A stretch of 35,417 nucleotides of DNA from Anaerolinea thermophila (lineage in GTDB: Bacteria; Chloroflexota; Anaerolineae; Anaerolineales; Villigracilaceae), in contig DYKZ01000009.1 in NCBI GenBank assembly GCA_020722345.1, forward strand, positions 1-35,417, given 5' to 3'. The notes beneath the pieces are model-generated. The model ran no database searches. It was not told the origin of the DNA and saw nothing but the letters and a program-made list of their open reading frames with translations. This document shows, piece by piece, positions 1 through 8,209 of this stretch. The first letter of the stretch is position 1. Each line of letters opens with the position of its first letter. The position numbers and the translations under genes are program-made.

Positions 1-12
1 TCTGGTAAGCAT
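1..12 (-). CDS. Start of a divergent gene running off the left edge
   Basis: Only four codons (M-L-T-R) are visible. The call rests on the promoter: the extended -10 hexamer TGGTAAAAT lies on the minus strand at 22-30 and is followed nine bases later by ATG at 12-10. The same near-leaderless layout precedes other genes in this window (28863 and 32845). The product cannot be guessed. Confidence 0.35.
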
Positions 13-21
13 GGTGAGATT

Positions 22-30
22 ATTTTACCA
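22..30 (-). promoter_or_regulatory. Extended -10 promoter of the divergent left-edge gene
   Basis: On the minus strand this reads TGGTAAAAT, an extended -10 element (TG-n-TAAAAT), and ATG follows after nine bases, so the transcript would be almost leaderless. No good -35 is visible. The remaining sequence to about 210 holds no gene; it contains near-inverted copies of TTTTGTCACA and TGTGACGAAAA about 50 bases apart (around 113-123 and 175-185), of unknown meaning. Confidence 0.4.
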
Positions 31-211
31 TTTGCCGGTCGTCCGCACATTTTCGATCTCCCTGCAATTCTACAATGATTTCCCCTTCCCGGCATAGCGA
101 CTTTTGTCACAGCGCGCCGGGGCAGACCGGTCAACGCGCGGCAGGCTCAGGGTCCGGGATGCGCCGGAAATATGTGACGAAAATAATACGAAATATGGGA
201 GACACGCCTGC

Positions 212-264
212 TTGTGGTGTGTTCCCTTTGTGGTAAAATTCACCTGTCATGCTATTGTATGACA
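212..264 (+). promoter_or_regulatory. nuoA promoter with candidate operator
   Basis: A -35-like TTGTGG (212-217) lies 16 bases before TAAAAT (234-239), which is extended by TGG. The start of transcription would fall near 246. An inverted repeat, TGTCAT at 245-250 and ATGACA at 259-264 with an 8-base spacer, covers the expected start site and could bind a dimeric regulator. The regulator is unknown. Confidence 0.5.
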
Positions 265-289
265 ATTTATCTTTATCCTTGGAGCACCT

Positions 290-646
290 ATGCACAACGA
301 ATGGCTCTACATCGGCCTGTTCCTGATTATCGGTATTATTGTCCCCATTGTTCCGTTATTGCTGGCAAGATTTATCTCTCCCCATAAACCCAATCAAATC
401 AAGCAAAGCACCTATGAATGCGGTATAGAAACGGTGGGGGAGTCGTGGGTGCAGTTCAAGGCGCAGTATTACATCTTCGCGCTCGTTTTCCTCGTTTTCG
501 ATGTCGAAACGGTGTTTCTCTTCCCGTGGGCGCTGTCGCTGAACCAGTTGCCTTTGTTCGTGGTTCTGGAGGGAATCCTGTTCATCGGAATCCTGGTGGC
601 AGGGCTGGTGTATGTCTGGCGCAAGGGGATGCTGGAATGGGTGTAA
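290..646 (+). CDS. nuoA: NADH-quinone oxidoreductase subunit A (NuoA)
   Basis: This is the small membrane subunit of complex I that lies next to NuoH and NuoJ and helps couple quinone reduction to proton pumping. The protein has 118 residues, normal for the family, with three hydrophobic helices. The conserved loop after helix 1 contains the YECG motif near residue 42, and helix 2 carries the F-D-V-E-T-V-F signature (around 69-75) with its acidic residues. The start follows TTGGAG nine bases upstream. In most genomes nuoB, nuoC and nuoD follow directly; here the next gene is nuoH, separated by a terminator-like hairpin. The identification is secure. Confidence 0.95.
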   Translation: MHNEWLYIGLFLIIGIIVPIVPLLLARFISPHKPNQIKQSTYECGIETVGESWVQFKAQYYIFALVFLVFDVETVFLFPWALSLNQLPLFVVLEGILFIGILVAGLVYVWRKGMLEWV

Positions 647-665
647 ACTAACAAATCTGACATAG

Positions 666-694
666 AAAGGCTGGAAGTCCACTTTCAGCCTTTT
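666..694 (+). terminator. Terminator-like hairpin between nuoA and nuoH
   Basis: A 13-bp stem with a 2-base loop (arms 666-678 and 681-693, one G-U pair) lies in the 71-base gap where nuoBCD would normally be. Four T residues end the second arm and further T-rich sequence follows. It could terminate part of the transcripts or stabilise an mRNA end. The short T run makes complete termination unlikely. Confidence 0.45.
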
Positions 695-717
695 CGCTGT
701 TTCAGGAGTAGGTATCC

Positions 718-1926
718 ATGAATTTTTGGAATGACCCGATTAATTTCATTGCCAACTGGCTGACCGGTCTTCTGACCGGCTGGGGGCTTGCGGCGGGGCT
801 GGCCACGGTTCTCGTTTACCTGGTCGGCATCACGGTGCTGATTGTCTTTGCCATGCTGCTGGACATCGGGCTGGTGTGGGTGGAGCGCAAGGTGGTGGCG
901 CGCTTCCAGGACCGCCTCGGTCCGAACCGCGTCGGACCGTTTGGCCTGATCCAGCCCTTCGCCGACATCATCAAACTGGTCATCAAGGAAGACATCACGC
1001 CCGCCAACGCCGACAAGGTCATCTATAACATTGCCCCGGTGCTGGCGGCCACCTCGGTCATCGCCCTGTGGGCCATCCTGCCGCTTTCGTCGCGCATCTT
1101 CGGCGTGGACCTGAACGTTGCCCTGCTCTACCTGGTGGCGACCGGGGCGCTCGGCACGCTGGCTATCATCATGGGTGGCTGGGCGAGCAACAACAAATAC
1201 GCCCTGCTGGGCGCTTTCCGCATGGTGGCAAACATGGTCTCGTACGAGATTCCCATGGTGGTCACGCTGCTCATCCCGACCATCCTGGCCGATTCGATGA
1301 GCGTCATCGGCATCACCGAAGCCCAGCGCGGACTCTGGTTTGCCGTCCTGTCGCCGCTCGGAGCGGTCATCTTCTTGATCAGCGCCATCGCCGAACTGGG
1401 GCGTTCGCCCTTCGACCTGACGGAGGCCGAGTCCGAACTCACTGCCGGCTTCAACGTGGAATACAGCGGCATGAAATTCGGCTGGTTCTATGCCAGCGAA
1501 CTCCTGCACGCCTTCACCTTTGGCGGTTTTGCCGCGGTCTTGTTCTTCGGCGGCTATGGCGGATTCTTCGGCCTCGAGAAGGCACTTCCCTGGCTGACCA
1601 ATCCCTTCATCGAGGCGGCAGTCTTCATTGCCAAGGCCATGCTGGGCTACTGGGTCATCATGTGGCTCAAATACTCGATGCCGCGCGTGCGCATTGACCA
1701 CATGCTGGCCTTCAACTGGAAATTCCTCGTCCCGCTCTCCCTGGTGCTGCTGGCCGTCACAGCCACCTTGCACAAAATCCTCATCGTTCTTCCCGGCTGG
1801 CAGTACGCCCTGGGCATGTTCTTCTCCAATGTAGTCATCGTTGCCGCCACGATTGAGGTCCTGCGCGACTACGGGCGCAAACAACGTAAAGCCGCGGAGG
1901 AACTCGCTCCGCAGGCGCAACTTTAG
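718..1926 (+). CDS. nuoH: NADH-quinone oxidoreductase subunit H (NuoH)
   Basis: NuoH forms the floor of the quinone cavity in complex I and links the peripheral arm to the membrane arm. The 402-residue protein is a little longer than usual. It has about eight transmembrane helices, the V-E-R-K-V-V-A-R-F-Q loop near 55-65 with the R-x-G-P-N-R-V-G sequence after it, and the acidic E-L-G-R-S-P-F-D-L-T-E-A-E-S-E-L loop that lines the quinone channel. AGGAG precedes the ATG at a good distance. The C-terminal tail is charged and probably cytoplasmic. The gene follows nuoA directly, without nuoB, C or D. Confidence 0.95.
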   Translation: MNFWNDPINFIANWLTGLLTGWGLAAGLATVLVYLVGITVLIVFAMLLDIGLVWVERKVVARFQDRLGPNRVGPFGLIQPFADIIKLVIKEDITPANADKVIYNIAPVLAATSVIALWAILPLSSRIFGVDLNVALLYLVATGALGTLAIIMGGWASNNKYALLGAFRMVANMVSYEIPMVVTLLIPTILADSMSVIGITEAQRGLWFAVLSPLGAVIFLISAIAELGRSPFDLTEAESELTAGFNVEYSGMKFGWFYASELLHAFTFGGFAAVLFFGGYGGFFGLEKALPWLTNPFIEAAVFIAKAMLGYWVIMWLKYSMPRVRIDHMLAFNWKFLVPLSLVLLAVTATLHKILIVLPGWQYALGMFFSNVVIVAATIEVLRDYGRKQRKAAEELAPQAQL

Positions 1927-1937
1927 GAGCAGGGTTC

Positions 1938-2453
1938 ATGACTGCTGAACAAATTATCTTTCTCCTGACCGGTGCGCTGATCTTAGTCTCAGCGCTGCTG
2001 GTGGTGACGGTGCGTAACCTCCTGCACGCCGCCCTATGGCTGGTCGTGGCGCTCTTTGGGGTAGCCGTTCTCTATGCCATCCTGCAGGCTAGTTTCCTGG
2101 CGGTGGTGCAGGTAGTGGTTTACATCGGCGCGATTGCCATCCTGTTCATCTTCGCCGTGATGCTGACCCGCCGCGAGATGCGCGATACGGGCCCGCAGAC
2201 GCGCCCGAACTGGTGGATCGCAGCCCTGCTCGGGGCGTTGGTGCTGACCGGGCTGATTGTCATCATGCTCGCCGTCCCGGGCGCGGACCGGACGCCTGCC
2301 GCGCTGCCCGAGGGTCTGGACACCGTCTGGGCGCTGGGCAACGCCCTCGTCTCGCCGGAGGCCTACGTCCTGCCGTTCGAGGTGGCGTCTGTCCTCCTGC
2401 TGGCGGCCCTGGTCGGCGCGGTCTATGTCGCCGGTGTGGGTAAAAAATCGTAG
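1938..2453 (+). CDS. nuoJ: NADH-quinone oxidoreductase subunit J (NuoJ)
   Basis: NuoJ is a membrane-arm subunit of complex I whose third helix contains a pi-bulge important for coupling. The 171-residue protein has five hydrophobic helices. The conserved Y-I-G-A-I-A-I-L-F-I-F-A-V-M-L segment is at about 62-76. The start is preceded by AGGAG eleven bases after the nuoH stop. nuoI, which usually lies between nuoH and nuoJ, is missing. The identification is secure. Confidence 0.93.
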   Translation: MTAEQIIFLLTGALILVSALLVVTVRNLLHAALWLVVALFGVAVLYAILQASFLAVVQVVVYIGAIAILFIFAVMLTRREMRDTGPQTRPNWWIAALLGALVLTGLIVIMLAVPGADRTPAALPEGLDTVWALGNALVSPEAYVLPFEVASVLLLAALVGAVYVAGVGKKS

Positions 2454-2492
2454 GAGTCCTCCAGTGGAATTCTTGACTTTTAAACAAGGCTT

Positions 2493-2570
2493 TTTTAACA
2501 CAAAGGACACGAAGAGACGCCAAGGAAACCATTTAACCCTTTGTGTATCTTTGTGTACTTCGTGTTTAAA
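2493..2570. repeat. Small inverted-repeat element between nuoJ and nuoK
   Basis: The nuoJ-nuoK gap holds an imperfect palindrome. The left arm begins TTTAACACAAAGGACACGAA and the right arm is its approximate reverse complement ending CTTCGTGTTTAAA. The same arm sequence occurs inside the longer elements at 17999, 19892, 22743 and 34726, so it looks like a short relative of that family. It would fold into a hairpin in the nuo transcript. Confidence 0.6.
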
Positions 2571-2591
2571 TTCTTTTTCGGGGAGGCTGCC

Positions 2592-2903
2592 ATGAGCATC
2601 CCGCTTTCCTGGTACCTGATCCTTTCCGCCGGCTTGTTCGGCGTTGGCCTGTACGGCGTACTGGCGCGCAAAAACGCCATTGCCATCCTGCTCAGCGTGG
2701 AACTGATGCTGAACGCCGTCAACATCAACCTGGTGGCTTTCTGGCGCTACCTCGACCCGGCGCAGATGGCCGGGCAGGCGTTTGCTATCATCGTCTTTGC
2801 TGTGGCTGCTGCTGAAGTGGCCGTCGGCCTGGCGCTGATCATTTCGGTTTACCGCCGCCGCAAGACGGTGGTGGCCGATGATATTGATTTGATGAAATGG
2901 TAG
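2592..2903 (+). CDS. nuoK: NADH-quinone oxidoreductase subunit K (NuoK)
   Basis: NuoK is a small membrane-arm subunit with two conserved membrane glutamates that belong to the E-channel for proton transfer. From the ATG at 2592 (after GGGGAGG) the protein has 103 residues, matching the family. A longer in-frame start exists at 2541, but those 17 extra residues come from the inverted-repeat element and are unlikely to be translated. Both glutamates are seen: one in the S-V-E-L-M-L-N-A-V-N segment (near 36) and one in the A-A-A-E-V-A-V-G-L segment (near 73). Confidence 0.94.
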   Translation: MSIPLSWYLILSAGLFGVGLYGVLARKNAIAILLSVELMLNAVNINLVAFWRYLDPAQMAGQAFAIIVFAVAAAEVAVGLALIISVYRRRKTVVADDIDLMKW

Positions 2904-2941
2904 AACGTGTGAACGCGCAAACGTGCCCACGTTTACACGTT
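2904..2941 (+). repeat. Hairpin between nuoK and nuoL
   Basis: AACGTGTGAACG (2904-2915) and CGTTTACACGTT (2930-2941) form an almost perfect 12-bp stem directly after the nuoK stop codon. The loop also contains an ACGTG unit, so the stretch is a small array of AACGTG/CACGTT units. It ends just before the nuoL ribosome binding site TTGGAGG. It may be a repeat element or an mRNA processing or stabilising structure. Confidence 0.55.
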
Positions 2942-2952
2942 TTGGAGGCTTC

Positions 2953-5088
2953 ATGACCTGGATTATCTGGCTGTTACCCCTTCCGCCCCTGTTGGCATTT
3001 TTCCTGATAGTTCTTTTTACGAACAAGAACAAGGCGCTTAGCCACAGCCTCGGCGTCGGCGCGGCAGGGCTTTCCTGGCTGGGCAGCATGGTTGTGTTTC
3101 TGAAGGCCATCGGCACAGAAGAGTTCGGCAAACACGTCTTTGAGTCGGTCTATAACTGGCTGCCAACCGGCGAGACTTGGCTCCAAATCGGCGTGCGCAT
3201 TGACCCCCTCGGCGCGGTGACGCTGTTCTTCGTGGCCTGGACGATCTTTATGATCTTCCTCTACAGCGTTGGCTACCAGAACTACGGCCAGCCGCAGGGC
3301 GACCACGACCGTCCCGGCCTGCCGCCGCACGGCGCGACCGTCACCGAGCATGGGCACCAGCACACGGTTCCCTCCGTCGAGCCGATGTACTCGCGCTTCT
3401 TTGCCTTCCTGGGCTTGTTCGCCTTCGGCATGTACACGCTGGTGGTCTCCAACAACCTGCTGACCATGTTCGTCGGCTGGGAGATCATGGGATTGTGCTC
3501 GTACCTGCTGATTGGATTCTGGTACGGCAAACCCTCTGCCCGCAACGCAGCCATCAAAGCCTTCATGACCACCCGCGTCGGCGACGTGTTCATGCTGCTC
3601 GGCATTGCCTTCCTCTACTCGGCGACCGGCACGCTGACCTTCTCCGAGATCTTCACCGAGGAGATGCTGCACCACCTGGCGGGCATCTCGACCCCCATCC
3701 TGGGTCTCTCCGGCGCGGGGCTGATCGGCCTGCTGCTGTTCATCGGCACGGTCGGCAAGTCGGCGCAGTGGCCGCTGCACGTTTGGCTGCCAGACGCGAT
3801 GGAAGGCCCGACCCCGGTCTCGGCCATGATCCATGCCGCCACGATGGTTTCGGCGGGCGTGTACGCCGTCATCCGCATGTTCCCGCTCCTCAGCCTCGAC
3901 CCGGCGACGATGTCCATCGTGGCCTTCATCGGCGCTTTCACGGCGCTCTTTGCAGCGACGATTGCCGTGGCGCAGAACGATATCAAGCGCGTCCTGGCCT
4001 ACTCGACCATCTCCCAACTCGGTTACATGATTGCCGCTCTCGGCATCGGCGCGTACGTGGCCGCGGCTTTCCACCTGATTACCCATGCCTTCTTCAAAGC
4101 GCTGCTGTTCCTTGGCTCTGGCTCGGTCATCCATGGCATGGAGCACGGCGTCCTGCACACCGGCAACCACTCGGTTGACCCGCAGAACATGTTTAACATG
4201 GGCGGCCTGCGCAAAAAGATGCCCATTACTTTCTGGACCTTCCTCATCGGCGGCCTGGCGCTCTCTGGCTTCCCGGTGCTGACGGCCGGCTTCTGGTCGA
4301 AGGACGAGATCCTGGCCGACGCCTTCGGTCACGGTCACTGGGCGGTGTTCGTCACCCTGGCGGTGGCGGCCTTCTTTACCGCCTTCTACACCATGCGCCA
4401 GATCACGCTGACCTTCCTCGGCAAAGCGCGCACGAAGGAAGCCGAACATGCCCAGGAAACACCCTGGACGATGACCCTTCCGCTGGTGGTACTGGCGGTC
4501 TTCGCCGTGACCTACGGCTGGGTTGGCATCCCGGAGCATTTTCCCGGTCTGGGCGGCCTCGCGCCCAACTGGTTCCATGAGTTCGTCGGCAGCACCCTGA
4601 CCGAGCATCCCGAAGCAGTCGAGTTCAGTTGGATTCCGCTGACGACCTCGCTGTTCGTCGCCCTCGGCGGGCTGCTCCTCGGCTGGCTGGTCTATCGCAA
4701 GGTCGAGTCGCCGAAGCAGGATTTCATGCAAATCCCGGTCCTGAAGAACAAGTGGTACTTCGACGAGGCCTACGATTTCCTGTTCGTCAAACCCGCTTAC
4801 TGGATTGCCGAAAAATTCACCTGCCTGTTCATGGACCGCACCGTTATTGACGGCTTCCTGCACGCCGTGGCGCGCTTCTCGCTCTTCCTTGGCCATGCCT
4901 TCCGCAACTACTTCGACAAGCCGGTAGTCAACCAATTGATTGGCGACGGCACGGGCAATCTGGTCAAGGCCTCCGGGCGCGGCCTGCGCAAGATCCAGAG
5001 CGGGCGCGTTCAGTATTACATGCTAGCCTCGATGGTGGTGCTGGTTATCTTTGCAGTATTGTACTTCTTCCTGATTGGAGGAATGTAG
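2953..5088 (+). CDS. nuoL: NADH-quinone oxidoreductase subunit L (NuoL)
   Basis: NuoL is the most distal antiporter-like proton-pumping subunit of complex I, with a long lateral helix. The ATG at 2953 follows TTGGAGG; an upstream in-frame GTG at 2923 lies in the hairpin and is rejected. The protein has 711 residues, roughly 100 more than the E. coli protein. The key membrane glutamate is in F-V-G-W-E-I-M-G (E177), and the conserved K-S-A-Q-W-P-L-H-V-W-L-P-D-A-M segment is present. A hydrophilic insert of about 30 residues (111-144) with five histidines (118, 126, 133, 135, 137) separates two early helices where most homologues have a short loop. The C-terminal part holds the amphipathic lateral helix. 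Confidence 0.95.
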   Translation: MTWIIWLLPLPPLLAFFLIVLFTNKNKALSHSLGVGAAGLSWLGSMVVFLKAIGTEEFGKHVFESVYNWLPTGETWLQIGVRIDPLGAVTLFFVAWTIFMIFLYSVGYQNYGQPQGDHDRPGLPPHGATVTEHGHQHTVPSVEPMYSRFFAFLGLFAFGMYTLVVSNNLLTMFVGWEIMGLCSYLLIGFWYGKPSARNAAIKAFMTTRVGDVFMLLGIAFLYSATGTLTFSEIFTEEMLHHLAGISTPILGLSGAGLIGLLLFIGTVGKSAQWPLHVWLPDAMEGPTPVSAMIHAATMVSAGVYAVIRMFPLLSLDPATMSIVAFIGAFTALFAATIAVAQNDIKRVLAYSTISQLGYMIAALGIGAYVAAAFHLITHAFFKALLFLGSGSVIHGMEHGVLHTGNHSVDPQNMFNMGGLRKKMPITFWTFLIGGLALSGFPVLTAGFWSKDEILADAFGHGHWAVFVTLAVAAFFTAFYTMRQITLTFLGKARTKEAEHAQETPWTMTLPLVVLAVFAVTYGWVGIPEHFPGLGGLAPNWFHEFVGSTLTEHPEAVEFSWIPLTTSLFVALGGLLLGWLVYRKVESPKQDFMQIPVLKNKWYFDEAYDFLFVKPAYWIAEKFTCLFMDRTVIDGFLHAVARFSLFLGHAFRNYFDKPVVNQLIGDGTGNLVKASGRGLRKIQSGRVQYYMLASMVVLVIFAVLYFFLIGGM

Positions 5089-5094
5089 CAGACG

Positions 5095-5139
5095 GACGCC
5101 GAAATCCCCGGATTTCGGCCCGGCGTCAGGAGACGCCGG
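5095..5139 (+). repeat. Double hairpin between nuoL and nuoM1
   Basis: The gap of 73 bases holds CCGAAATCC and GGATTTCGG (5099-5107 and 5110-5118), extended by outer GACGCC and GGCGTC arms. A second stem, CCGGCGTC with GACGCCGG (5120-5127 and 5132-5139), competes for the same GGCGTC. Neither has a T run, so simple termination is unlikely; mRNA processing or stability is more plausible. Confidence 0.55.
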
Positions 5140-5161
5140 ACTCCCTGCGATGGAGTAACCG

Positions 5162-6724
5162 ATGGAATTTATTCTCGATCACATCCTGACCCTCATCCTG
5201 TTCTTCCCCGTCCTGGCGGCGGTGGTCGTTCTGCTCCTGCCGAAGGACAACCTCAAGGCCATTCGCTGGACGGCGCTGGGGATGAGCATCGTGCCTTTCC
5301 TCTTGAGCATCTACCTGTGGACGCAGTTCCAGGCGGGACAGGCGGGCTTCCAGTTTGAGGAACAATACACCTGGTACGCGATGCTCAACTCCACCTTCCA
5401 CGTCGGCGTGGACGGCCTTTCGCTGACCATGGTGCTGCTGACGGCGCTCCTGACGCCGGTTGCCCTGCTGGCCTCCTTCAGCGTCGCCGACCGGGTCAAG
5501 GCTTACATGTTCCTCTTCCTCCTGCTGGAGACGGGCATGTTGGGCGTGTTCATGGCGCTCGACCTGCTCATTTTCTTTGTCTTCTGGGAAGTTGGCCTCG
5601 TTCCGATGTACTTCCTCATTAACCAGTGGGGCAGCGAGAAGGGCGAGCGCGAACTCTGGAAGGGCGTCAAGATACAGGCGCGCAACTACGCCTCGCTCAA
5701 GTTCATCATCTACACCATGGCCGGGTCGTTGGGCCTCCTGCTGGCAATCCAACTGCTCGGCGTGCTGTTCAAGACCTATGATTTGCCCACCCTAACCGCC
5801 CAGTGGACGGCGCTCACGGAAGGGACGATCCTGAATGTACCGGTCGCCACGGTCAAGGCGGTTGCCTTCTGGGCTTTTGTGGTGGCGTTTGCAGTCAAAG
5901 TCCCGGTCTGGCCATTCCATACCTGGCTGCCCGATGCCCATACCGAAGCCCCGACCGCCGGTTCGATGATCCTGGCGGGCGTATTGCTGAAACTGGGCGC
6001 GTATGGCTTCCTGCGTTTGGTCCTGCCGCTCTACCCGGCCGAGTCGGCGAAATACGCCGGGGCGCTGGCCTTCCTGGCGGTGATGGCAATCGTCTTCGGG
6101 GCGTTCGCCTCGTACGGGCAGAAGGACTTCAAGCGGCTGGTGGCCTATTCGTCGGTCAACCACATGGGGTTCGTCCTGCTGGGGATCGCCGCGGCAGCCA
6201 AAGCGTCCGGCACGCTCGACGCGACCATCGCCCTCAACGGCGCGGTGCTGCAAATGTTCAACCACGGCCTGTCGGCGGCCGGCATGTTCTTCCTCGTCGG
6301 CGTGCTCTACGAGCGGACGCATACCCGCAACCTGGATGACTTTGGCGGGCTGTTCCCGCTCGTGCCGGTCTATGGCGGCATCCTCATCTTCACCAGCATG
6401 GCCTCGCTCGGCCTGCCGGGCTTGAACGGCTTCGTCTCTGAGTTCCTGGTGGTGCGGGGGTCGTGGCCGATCCTGACGGTCTATACGGCTATTGCCATGA
6501 TCGGGCTGCTGTTCACCGGCGCATATATTCTGAAAGGTATCAAGCAGGTTTTGCACGGACCATTGAACGAGCATTGGGCAAAGGGCGAACACAAACTGAC
6601 CGAAATCAACCTGCGGGAGATCGTCGTGATGGCCCCGCTGATGGCGCTCATCCTGGTTATTGGCGTTTACCCGGCCTGGATCCTGGATGTCATCAACAAA
6701 GCCATGATGATGCTATTCCATTAA
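5162..6724 (+). CDS. nuoM: NADH-quinone oxidoreductase subunit M, first copy (NuoM1)
   Basis: This is an antiporter-like proton-pumping subunit of complex I. The 520-residue protein has about 14 transmembrane helices. All the usual pumping residues are visible: the helix 5 glutamate in F-F-V-F-W-E-V-G (E143), the helix 7 lysine in A-F-A-V-K-V-P (K246), the helix 8 lysine in V-L-L-K-L-G-A-Y-G (K277), and the helix 12 glutamate in G-F-V-S-E-F-L. TGGAG precedes the ATG. A second NuoM gene follows ten bases downstream. Of the two copies this is the more canonical. Confidence 0.95.
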   Translation: MEFILDHILTLILFFPVLAAVVVLLLPKDNLKAIRWTALGMSIVPFLLSIYLWTQFQAGQAGFQFEEQYTWYAMLNSTFHVGVDGLSLTMVLLTALLTPVALLASFSVADRVKAYMFLFLLLETGMLGVFMALDLLIFFVFWEVGLVPMYFLINQWGSEKGERELWKGVKIQARNYASLKFIIYTMAGSLGLLLAIQLLGVLFKTYDLPTLTAQWTALTEGTILNVPVATVKAVAFWAFVVAFAVKVPVWPFHTWLPDAHTEAPTAGSMILAGVLLKLGAYGFLRLVLPLYPAESAKYAGALAFLAVMAIVFGAFASYGQKDFKRLVAYSSVNHMGFVLLGIAAAAKASGTLDATIALNGAVLQMFNHGLSAAGMFFLVGVLYERTHTRNLDDFGGLFPLVPVYGGILIFTSMASLGLPGLNGFVSEFLVVRGSWPILTVYTAIAMIGLLFTGAYILKGIKQVLHGPLNEHWAKGEHKLTEINLREIVVMAPLMALILVIGVYPAWILDVINKAMMMLFH

Positions 6725-6733
6725 GAGGTAACC

Positions 6734-8209
6734 ATGCAATTTCCGTTCTTGAGTGTCATCGTCTTCACCCCGCTGGCAGCGGCGCTCATCATCCTGGTCT
6801 ACAAGCCGGAGTGGAAGAAGGCCATCCGCTGGACGGCGCTGGCTGCCGGTCTGTTTGCGCTGATGTTGTCGGCCTGGGTTTATATCTCCTACGATAAGAG
6901 CGCGGCGGGTTATCAGTTCGTCGAAAAATATGACTGGATGCCCATGCTGGGCATCAGCCTGCACTTCGGCGTGGACGGCATGTCTGCTCCGCTGGTGCTG
7001 CTGACCGGCGTGGTGATGGTCACGGGCGTGATGATCTCCTGGGGCGTCGAAGACCGTCCGCGCGAGTTCTTCGCCTTCCTGTTCATCCTGGCTTCGGGCG
7101 TCTTTGGCGTCTTTGCCTCGCTCGACCTGTTCATGCTGTTCTTCTTCTACGAGATCGCCGTCTTCCCGATGTACCTGCTTATCGCTATCTGGGGCTGGAT
7201 CAAGACCCGCGAGTACGCGGCGATGAAATTGACTCTCTACCTGTTCGTCGGCTCGGTCATCTCGCTGATTGGCGCGCTGGTCATGTATTTCACGAGCGGT
7301 CAGCACACTTTCAACATGCTGGCGCTCGAAACGGCCAAATTCACGCCGGAGTTCCAAAAAACCTGGTTCCTGCCGGTCTTCCTGGGCTTTGCCATCCTGG
7401 GCGGCATCTTCCCCTTCCATAACTGGTCGCCGGACGGCCACGTGGCCGCCCCCACCGCCGTCTCGATGTTCCATGCGGGCGTGCTGATGAAACTGGGCGC
7501 GTTCGCGGCCCTGCGTGTCGGCATCATGCTCCTGCCGGAGGGCGCCAAGTTCTGGGCGCCGCTCATCATGGGATTGGCGCTGGTCAACATCGTTTACGGG
7601 GCGTTCATCGCCAGCGTGCAGACCGACTTCAAATACGTCATCGGCTTCTCCTCGGTCTCGCACATGGGACTGGTGGCGATGGGCTTTGCCACCCTCAACG
7701 CCGATGGGATGATCGGCGCAGGGGTGCAGATGTTCTCGCACGGCGTGATGACGGCGCTCTTCTTTGCTGTCGTTGGCATGGTCTATGACCGAGCGCATAC
7801 CCGCGACATTCCCAAACTGGGCGGCATGATCAAACCTTTGCCGCTGGCGGGTATCGGCCTCATTGTCGGCAGCCTGGTCTCGATGGGCATGCCCGGCTTC
7901 TCCGGCTTCGTGGCCGAATTCCCCATCTTCCGCGGCATCTGGAGTACACACCTGTGGTGGATGGCCATTGTCGGCGCAATCTCGATTGTCGTCACCGCGG
8001 CCTACGTGTTGCGGGTTGTACTCAAGGTCTTCTTCGGAAAAATGCCGGAAGAGTTCGAACACCACATCCCGCCCATCAACTGGCTCGATAAGACGGCCCT
8101 CATCCTGCTGATGGCCTTCATGATTGGCATCGGCCTCTTCCCGGCGCTGATGGTCCCCTGGGTGGAGAGCGGCGTCCAACACATCCTGGCCCTGCTGGGA
8201 GGTGCATAA
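6734..8209 (+). CDS. nuoM: NADH-quinone oxidoreductase subunit M, second copy (NuoM2)
   Basis: A second antiporter-like subunit of 491 residues lies directly behind the first. It keeps the helix 5 glutamate (F-F-F-Y-E-I-A-V, E140), the helix 8 lysine (V-L-M-K-L-G-A, K253) and the helix 12 glutamate (F-V-A-E-F-P). The helix 7 lysine is lost: where NuoM1 has A-V-K-V-P-V-W-P-F-H, this protein has A-I-L-G-G-I-F-P-F-H, leaving Leu at 222. Complex I variants with two NuoM subunits (2M type) are known in several phyla and are thought to have an extra antiporter-like module. The ribosome site AAGAGG is well placed, and the stop codon overlaps the nuoN start. Confidence 0.93.
   Translation: MQFPFLSVIVFTPLAAALIILVYKPEWKKAIRWTALAAGLFALMLSAWVYISYDKSAAGYQFVEKYDWMPMLGISLHFGVDGMSAPLVLLTGVVMVTGVMISWGVEDRPREFFAFLFILASGVFGVFASLDLFMLFFFYEIAVFPMYLLIAIWGWIKTREYAAMKLTLYLFVGSVISLIGALVMYFTSGQHTFNMLALETAKFTPEFQKTWFLPVFLGFAILGGIFPFHNWSPDGHVAAPTAVSMFHAGVLMKLGAFAALRVGIMLLPEGAKFWAPLIMGLALVNIVYGAFIASVQTDFKYVIGFSSVSHMGLVAMGFATLNADGMIGAGVQMFSHGVMTALFFAVVGMVYDRAHTRDIPKLGGMIKPLPLAGIGLIVGSLVSMGMPGFSGFVAEFPIFRGIWSTHLWWMAIVGAISIVVTAAYVLRVVLKVFFGKMPEEFEHHIPPINWLDKTALILLMAFMIGIGLFPALMVPWVESGVQHILALLGGA

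Noticed and set aside
2541-2591. N-terminal extension of NuoK
   Set aside because: The 17 extra codons come from an inverted-repeat element, and a good ribosome site precedes the ATG at 2592.
2974-4935. A 653-codon open frame on the minus strand opposite nuoL, and similar long frames opposite nuoH, nuoM1 and nuoM2
   Set aside because: They mirror the codon pattern of strongly supported nuo genes, have Arg/Gln/Asp-rich low-complexity translations and match no family. They are shadows of GC-rich genes.
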